A DNA stretch of 64,000 bases from Penumbrarchaeum sp964445525 (lineage in GTDB: Archaea > Thermoplasmatota > Penumbrarchaeia > Penumbrarchaeales > Penumbrarchaeaceae): contig CAYULA010000003.1 of NCBI GenBank assembly GCA_964445525.1, positions 1-64,000 of the forward strand, given 5' to 3'. This document shows, piece by piece, positions 61,501-64,000 of this stretch. Made by a program: the position numbers and the translations under genes. Every line of letters starts with the position of its first letter. The first letter of the stretch is position 1. Under the pieces are notes generated by a model. It saw only the letters and a program-made list of their open reading frames with translations, searched no databases and was not told the DNA's origin.

Positions 61501-61706
61501 ATGTCATGGATGAGGCTACCTGTCCGTTCTGCAACGTGAAGGGAGAACTTGACGAGGATACGAAGGCAGGACTGAAGGAGAGGTTCGGAGAGGAGGAGAC
61601 CGAGGAGGTCAGCGTCAGGTGCCCCTCCTGTCAGGGTAAATTCTCCATAAAGTCCACCGACAAGGAGATCATCTGCCCTTACTGCGGTGTGTCGGGAAAC
61701 GTCTGA
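58542..61706 (+). CDS. PKD surface protein with cytoplasmic zinc-ribbon tail
   Basis: A 1054-residue protein. The TTG at 58542 has AAAGGAG nine bases upstream; the GTG at 58533 abuts it. After a signal peptide come about six PKD-like domains with repeats such as YSWDFGDGTSAFG and YHWDFGDGNVRND, then an Ig-like domain, one membrane helix near 830-855 and a Pro/Glu-rich linker. The tail then has three zinc ribbons with CPSCKKVF/CTHCGAKG, CPSCSGMF/CPFCNVKG and CPSCQGKF/CPYCGVSG. The last part would be cytoplasmic. The tail suggests contact with a cytoplasmic partner or nucleic acid (inference). Confidence 0.85.
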   Translation: MKNKNPNAGHPSRRMVMRLVFSLSVLLLSSITIVPAVFNYDVSAQENTPPVANAGDDITEVLLNQEVLLDGSNSTDEDIDNCTWSWECTSHEDVEILDNDTSMASFIVFTEETITFLLTVTDPGNLTDTDELEVIPDINEDPTVDPLSIMPADSGPEGPFYEISEPIEFNATTVSDSESTLDELSFTWESDVEGERSFPSEPAFNRTMNVLGWHNITLTVADPNGGESILIKKIKVREDIRGPTAVMDLIPNRSIYTKGEIITLDATDTEDPNTFDTLETMNFTWRTNISGGRILGYGAVLNVTLEEGFHNISLKVTDTDGLTSVDFRTIEISNDPPVAVISTPEIRSRNGVRTVNVSETASFSAFNSFDRNGDDLEYSWDFGDGTSAFGVNVTNIYNDFGTFNVTLEVDDGSTKDNLGNDTVRIDVNTIPEAVIEPPGDIIVGESYQFSANGTTDEDGDDLTYRWDFDGDGLFDQSGFNSSFTYEEEGEFTVTLHVDDDFAVSTAEVIFRPKLPNEAPIPAIVGWEEGDDPIIVALEDDRGEVELDASASIDPDDDSNNNGIIDGRERNNLTFTWDLDAEDDENRDGIDDNDFTKRGDTVRVPVEDDDILRVRLNATDERGVSSYLIILIRGDHPPDVTDLRTNKKSKIYVNSTVDFTSTATDEDSGQTRDLRYHWDFGDGNVRNDTQSTTSYKYTEPGSYEVYSWVTDGYLWGFARSTITVVEFEGLEIRFPRNGATLKGNVIMRGYVDHLLDYRIERVEVRIDGGEWERADNPPDWEYELNTFNLPDGEHELEVRALLDTGVEQTSSVTFTVSNTVEQDNSGLIAGIVIFIVVLAVVVVMFFLLFGKRKSRAQELMGPPPGPGPGIPGMVPPGGLPKPPQRANLPPTQAPPKEEEKPEEKPPEEKGPKIVRVKCPSCKKVFKVEDTGDRPLTMTCTHCGAKGSISQVPGDDKKEETREEEEEDEGPEPISIICPSCSGMFELDHVMDEATCPFCNVKGELDEDTKAGLKERFGEEETEEVSVRCPSCQGKFSIKSTDKEIICPYCGVSGNV

Positions 61707-61772
61707 ACCGCTTTCTCCAGGGGAAAACATAAGATTCAAACCCTGCATTTCCGTTAATGCCGGTGGTATTTC

Positions 61773-62870
61773 ATGGCGGAAGATGTGGTTCATGTCGGTT
61801 ATGACGAGCTTGAGAGATTCATGGCGGATGTATTCAGGGCTCTTGGTGTTCCGGAAGAGGATTCCGCAATTTGTGCGGAAGTTTTGAGCTTCGCTGACAG
61901 GAGAGGAATCTCCTCCCACGGAATAAACAGGATGAAACCCTTTTACTACGACAGGATCAGAAAAGGCCTTCAATATCCCGATCCGGGCTGGGAGATAGTG
62001 AAGGAAAGTCCTACCACAGCGGTGATAGACGGCAGGTTCGGGATGGGCCACGCCATAGCCAAAAGGTCAATGCAGATGGCGATCGACAAAGCGATAGATT
62101 ACGGTCTTGGCATGGTTGCGGTCAGGAATTCAACCCATTACGGTGCCGCCGGATATTATTCGATGATGGCAATAAAAAACGGAATGATAGGAATCAACGG
62201 TACAAATGCCAGGCCCTCTGTAGCGCCCACCTTCGGAACCGAGGGCATGCTGGGTACCAATCCTTTCACCATCGGGTTTCCCACCGATGAGGAATTTCCT
62301 TTTCTCCTGGACTGTGCCACCTCAATCTGGCAGAGGGGCAAGATAGAGTATTATGCCCGGGAAGAAAAGGAGATACCCGAAAATCTTGTTGTGGGAAAGG
62401 ACGGGACCTCTCTGACCGATCCCCGGCTTATCTTGAAGGAGCTGGTGGAAGGGAATGGAGCCCTTTTACCGTTGGGGGGACTGGGTGAAGAAACCGCCGG
62501 CTACAAAGGGTACGGTTACTCCACTGTTGTTGAGGTCCTCTCCTCGGCGCTTCAGGCTGGTCCTTTTCTGAAGGCGGTCAACGGGATAAATGTTGGTCAT
62601 TTCTTCATGGCGGTTGATATCGAGGCATTCACGACACTCGAAGAGTTCAAGAGGTCCTCGGGGGAAGTCATGAGGCAGTTGAGAGCCTCGAGAAAGGCCC
62701 CCGGAGCAGAGAGGATCTATACTCCGGGAGAGAAGGAACATCTCCACTGGCTGAGGACAAGGGACATCGGAGTTCCACTCAACTCGAGTCTGCAGAAAGA
62801 GGTTGCCCTGATGAAAGATGAGCTCTCCCTGTCCGGATATGACTGGGACTGGGCAAAAAACCCGAAATGA
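61773..62870 (+). CDS. malate/L-lactate dehydrogenase-family (Ldh_2) oxidoreductase
   Basis: A 365-residue NAD(P)-dependent dehydrogenase of the malate/L-lactate/sulfolactate family. Signatures are FADRRGISSHGINRM, GRFGMGHAIAKRSMQMAIDKA, VRNSTHYGAAGYYSMMA, GTNPFTIGFPTDEE and TAGYKGYGYSTVVEVLSSALQAGP. The active-site His is in NSTHYGAAG. The substrate (malate, lactate, sulfolactate, ureidoglycolate) cannot be fixed by reading. The GDPD gene follows after 20 bases. Confidence 0.88.
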   Translation: MAEDVVHVGYDELERFMADVFRALGVPEEDSAICAEVLSFADRRGISSHGINRMKPFYYDRIRKGLQYPDPGWEIVKESPTTAVIDGRFGMGHAIAKRSMQMAIDKAIDYGLGMVAVRNSTHYGAAGYYSMMAIKNGMIGINGTNARPSVAPTFGTEGMLGTNPFTIGFPTDEEFPFLLDCATSIWQRGKIEYYAREEKEIPENLVVGKDGTSLTDPRLILKELVEGNGALLPLGGLGEETAGYKGYGYSTVVEVLSSALQAGPFLKAVNGINVGHFFMAVDIEAFTTLEEFKRSSGEVMRQLRASRKAPGAERIYTPGEKEHLHWLRTRDIGVPLNSSLQKEVALMKDELSLSGYDWDWAKNPK

Positions 62871-62890
62871 TTTCAAGGTGAGTCATCTCA

Positions 62891-63613
62891 ATGGTAACGG
62901 TTATCGGACACAGAGGTGCCGCGGGGTTGAAACCCGAGAATACCATGAGTTCATTCCTGAGGGCCGTGGACGAGGGGTGCGACATGGTAGAATTGGATGT
63001 CCACCTCTCAGGAGACGGATATATTGTAATCATGCATGACGATACCGTTGACCGGACCAGTGATGGAGTGGGCAGGATATCGGACCTTGACCTGAAGGAA
63101 TTGAGATCCCTTGATGCTGGTGATGGAGAAAGGATACCCACACTTTCGGAGGTTTTCGAGTTATTGAGAAATAGATGCCTCCTCAATATTGAATTGAAGG
63201 GGGAGGGAACCGCCCTTGCGGTTTCCAGGATGCTGGAAGAAGAGATCAACAGCGGAAGATGGAGTGGGGAGAATATCCTTATATCCTCATTCTCTCCCGT
63301 TTCATTGAAGGAATTCATGGATACTCGAACCGATGTCAAAACCGCAATTCTCATAGACGGTAATCCGGGAGGTGCGGAGGAATTTGCAAAACAGATAGGG
63401 TCCGTGGCGGTAAATCCTAATTACATGTTCCTTGAATCGGATTTCATCGATATGTGCAGGAAACTGGGTCTGATGGTCAATGCCTGGACCGTTAACGATC
63501 CCGACCAGATGGAAAGAATGATCTCTCTTGGAGTTGACGGCATAATAACCGACCGGCCCGACCTTCTCGTAAAAAAGATAAATAGAGGTAAGCGGAGTGC
63601 ACCTCATGAGTGA
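62891..63613 (+). CDS. glycerophosphodiester phosphodiesterase
   Basis: A 240-residue GDPD with the N-terminal metal and catalytic motif VIGHRGAAGLKPENTMSSFLRAV, then MVELDVHLSGDGYIVIMHDDTVDRTSDGVG (catalytic EXD and HD), the later LLNIELKGEG and the terminal NAWTVNDPDQMERMISLGVDGIITDRPDLL. There is no signal peptide. It hydrolyses glycerophosphodiesters to glycerol phosphate and an alcohol. The next gene starts within its end (8-base overlap). Confidence 0.92.
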   Translation: MVTVIGHRGAAGLKPENTMSSFLRAVDEGCDMVELDVHLSGDGYIVIMHDDTVDRTSDGVGRISDLDLKELRSLDAGDGERIPTLSEVFELLRNRCLLNIELKGEGTALAVSRMLEEEINSGRWSGENILISSFSPVSLKEFMDTRTDVKTAILIDGNPGGAEEFAKQIGSVAVNPNYMFLESDFIDMCRKLGLMVNAWTVNDPDQMERMISLGVDGIITDRPDLLVKKINRGKRSAPHE

Positions 63614-64000
63614 TGGCAGGGCAGGGATCCTGAACTGGAGCCTTAGGATAACTCTCATCCTGTTTTTCCTGTCACTTCTAATGTTCCCGATGCATCTATG
63701 GGATCATTTCTACGCGCATTTCACCGGTTCCATAGAATCGACGGTGATAAAGGGTCAATGGCTGATAGTCGTACTCAACATACTTGCATTTTCGGCTTTT
63801 CTCATTCCTCTGGGCTTCAGGAGAAAGGCCAACTGGAAGGAGTACGGACTCGTGGCCGCTTTCTTCATCTCCCTTTTCATAGAGATGTACGGCATTCCAT
63901 TTGCCATCCTTTTTGCATCCAGAGCCATACAGCCCACCGGAGGTATGGAACTATACAGACCATTGACTGTTAATTTTCTAGGTGTGGGATTCTCCTTCAC
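63606..64000 (+). CDS. membrane methyltransferase-like protein (ICMT/phospholipid type), partial
   Basis: The gene starts with an ATG overlapping the GDPD end and runs off the window, giving 131 residues. Three or four hydrophobic segments are seen, and the stretch WKEYGLVAAFFISLFIEMYGIPFAILF resembles the N-terminal part of isoprenylcysteine/phospholipid methyltransferases. The SAM-binding C-terminal half would be beyond 64000, so the assignment stays tentative. Confidence 0.6.
   Translation, partial: MSDGRAGILNWSLRITLILFFLSLLMFPMHLWDHFYAHFTGSIESTVIKGQWLIVVLNILAFSAFLIPLGFRRKANWKEYGLVAAFFISLFIEMYGIPFAILFASRAIQPTGGMELYRPLTVNFLGVGFSF

Overview
The window is most likely archaeal and probably belongs to the Thermoplasmatota. 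Evidence: a proteasome alpha subunit, an Orc1/Cdc6 ATPase, the archaeal riboflavin genes (RibB, RibL, RibC, RibH), Taw3 of wyosine synthesis, a DUF106/EMC3-type membrane protein, an AcnX-type phosphomevalonate dehydratase small subunit, a DUF6015-like protein and a tRNA-His without encoded CCA. Many genes have a TATA-like box about 26 bp before the start codon, so leaderless transcripts look common. The pirin, photolyase-like and carotenoid-type genes hint at exposure to oxygen or light. All family names come from reading the translations; no database was searched.

Region 1 (1-6900) is an accessory island. AT-rich genes (serine hydrolase, small membrane protein, RHH/PIN pair, DUF2683/RelE-like pair) are separated by GC-richer palindromic spacers whose arms look like integron attC sites. 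Beside them is a XerA/XerC-type tyrosine recombinase broken by one in-frame TAA. Then come a decayed ORF6N gene and an AAA/DUF4143 ATPase frameshifted inside its Walker A motif. Three broken genes in a row suggest a decaying integron-like or mobile region.

Region 2 (6900-16900) is mostly core metabolism and transport: pirin, a photolyase-like protein lacking the Fe-S cysteines, a YdeI-like protein, two tandem CPA2 antiporters, a CBS protein, a Kbl-type PLP enzyme, a methyltransferase and Taw3. Region 3 (16900-25520) holds three large secreted, C-terminally anchored proteins on the minus strand (a duplicated beta-propeller and two paralogous beta-helix/prealbumin-like-repeat proteins).

Region 4 (25590-43620) is housekeeping: a disulfide oxidoreductase with a natural His tail, a carotenoid-type membrane protein, a hotdog thioesterase, a membrane J-domain protein, PurC, EMC3-like protein, tRNA-His, NYN protein, a sugar-epimerase-like protein lacking its catalytic Tyr and Lys, a PGF-tagged surface protein with a C45-type hydrolase, the compact riboflavin operon (RibB-RibL fusion, RibC, RibH) and a proteasome alpha subunit with a C-terminal HhH extension.

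Region 5 (43700-64000) has more large surface proteins (cadherin/PKD type, an AT-rich clostripain-like protease, and a PKD protein with a cytoplasmic zinc-ribbon tail), Orc1/Cdc6, a multi-PAS histidine kinase, the phosphomevalonate dehydratase small subunit with an SCP2 protein, an Ldh-type dehydrogenase, GDPD and a truncated membrane methyltransferase-like gene.
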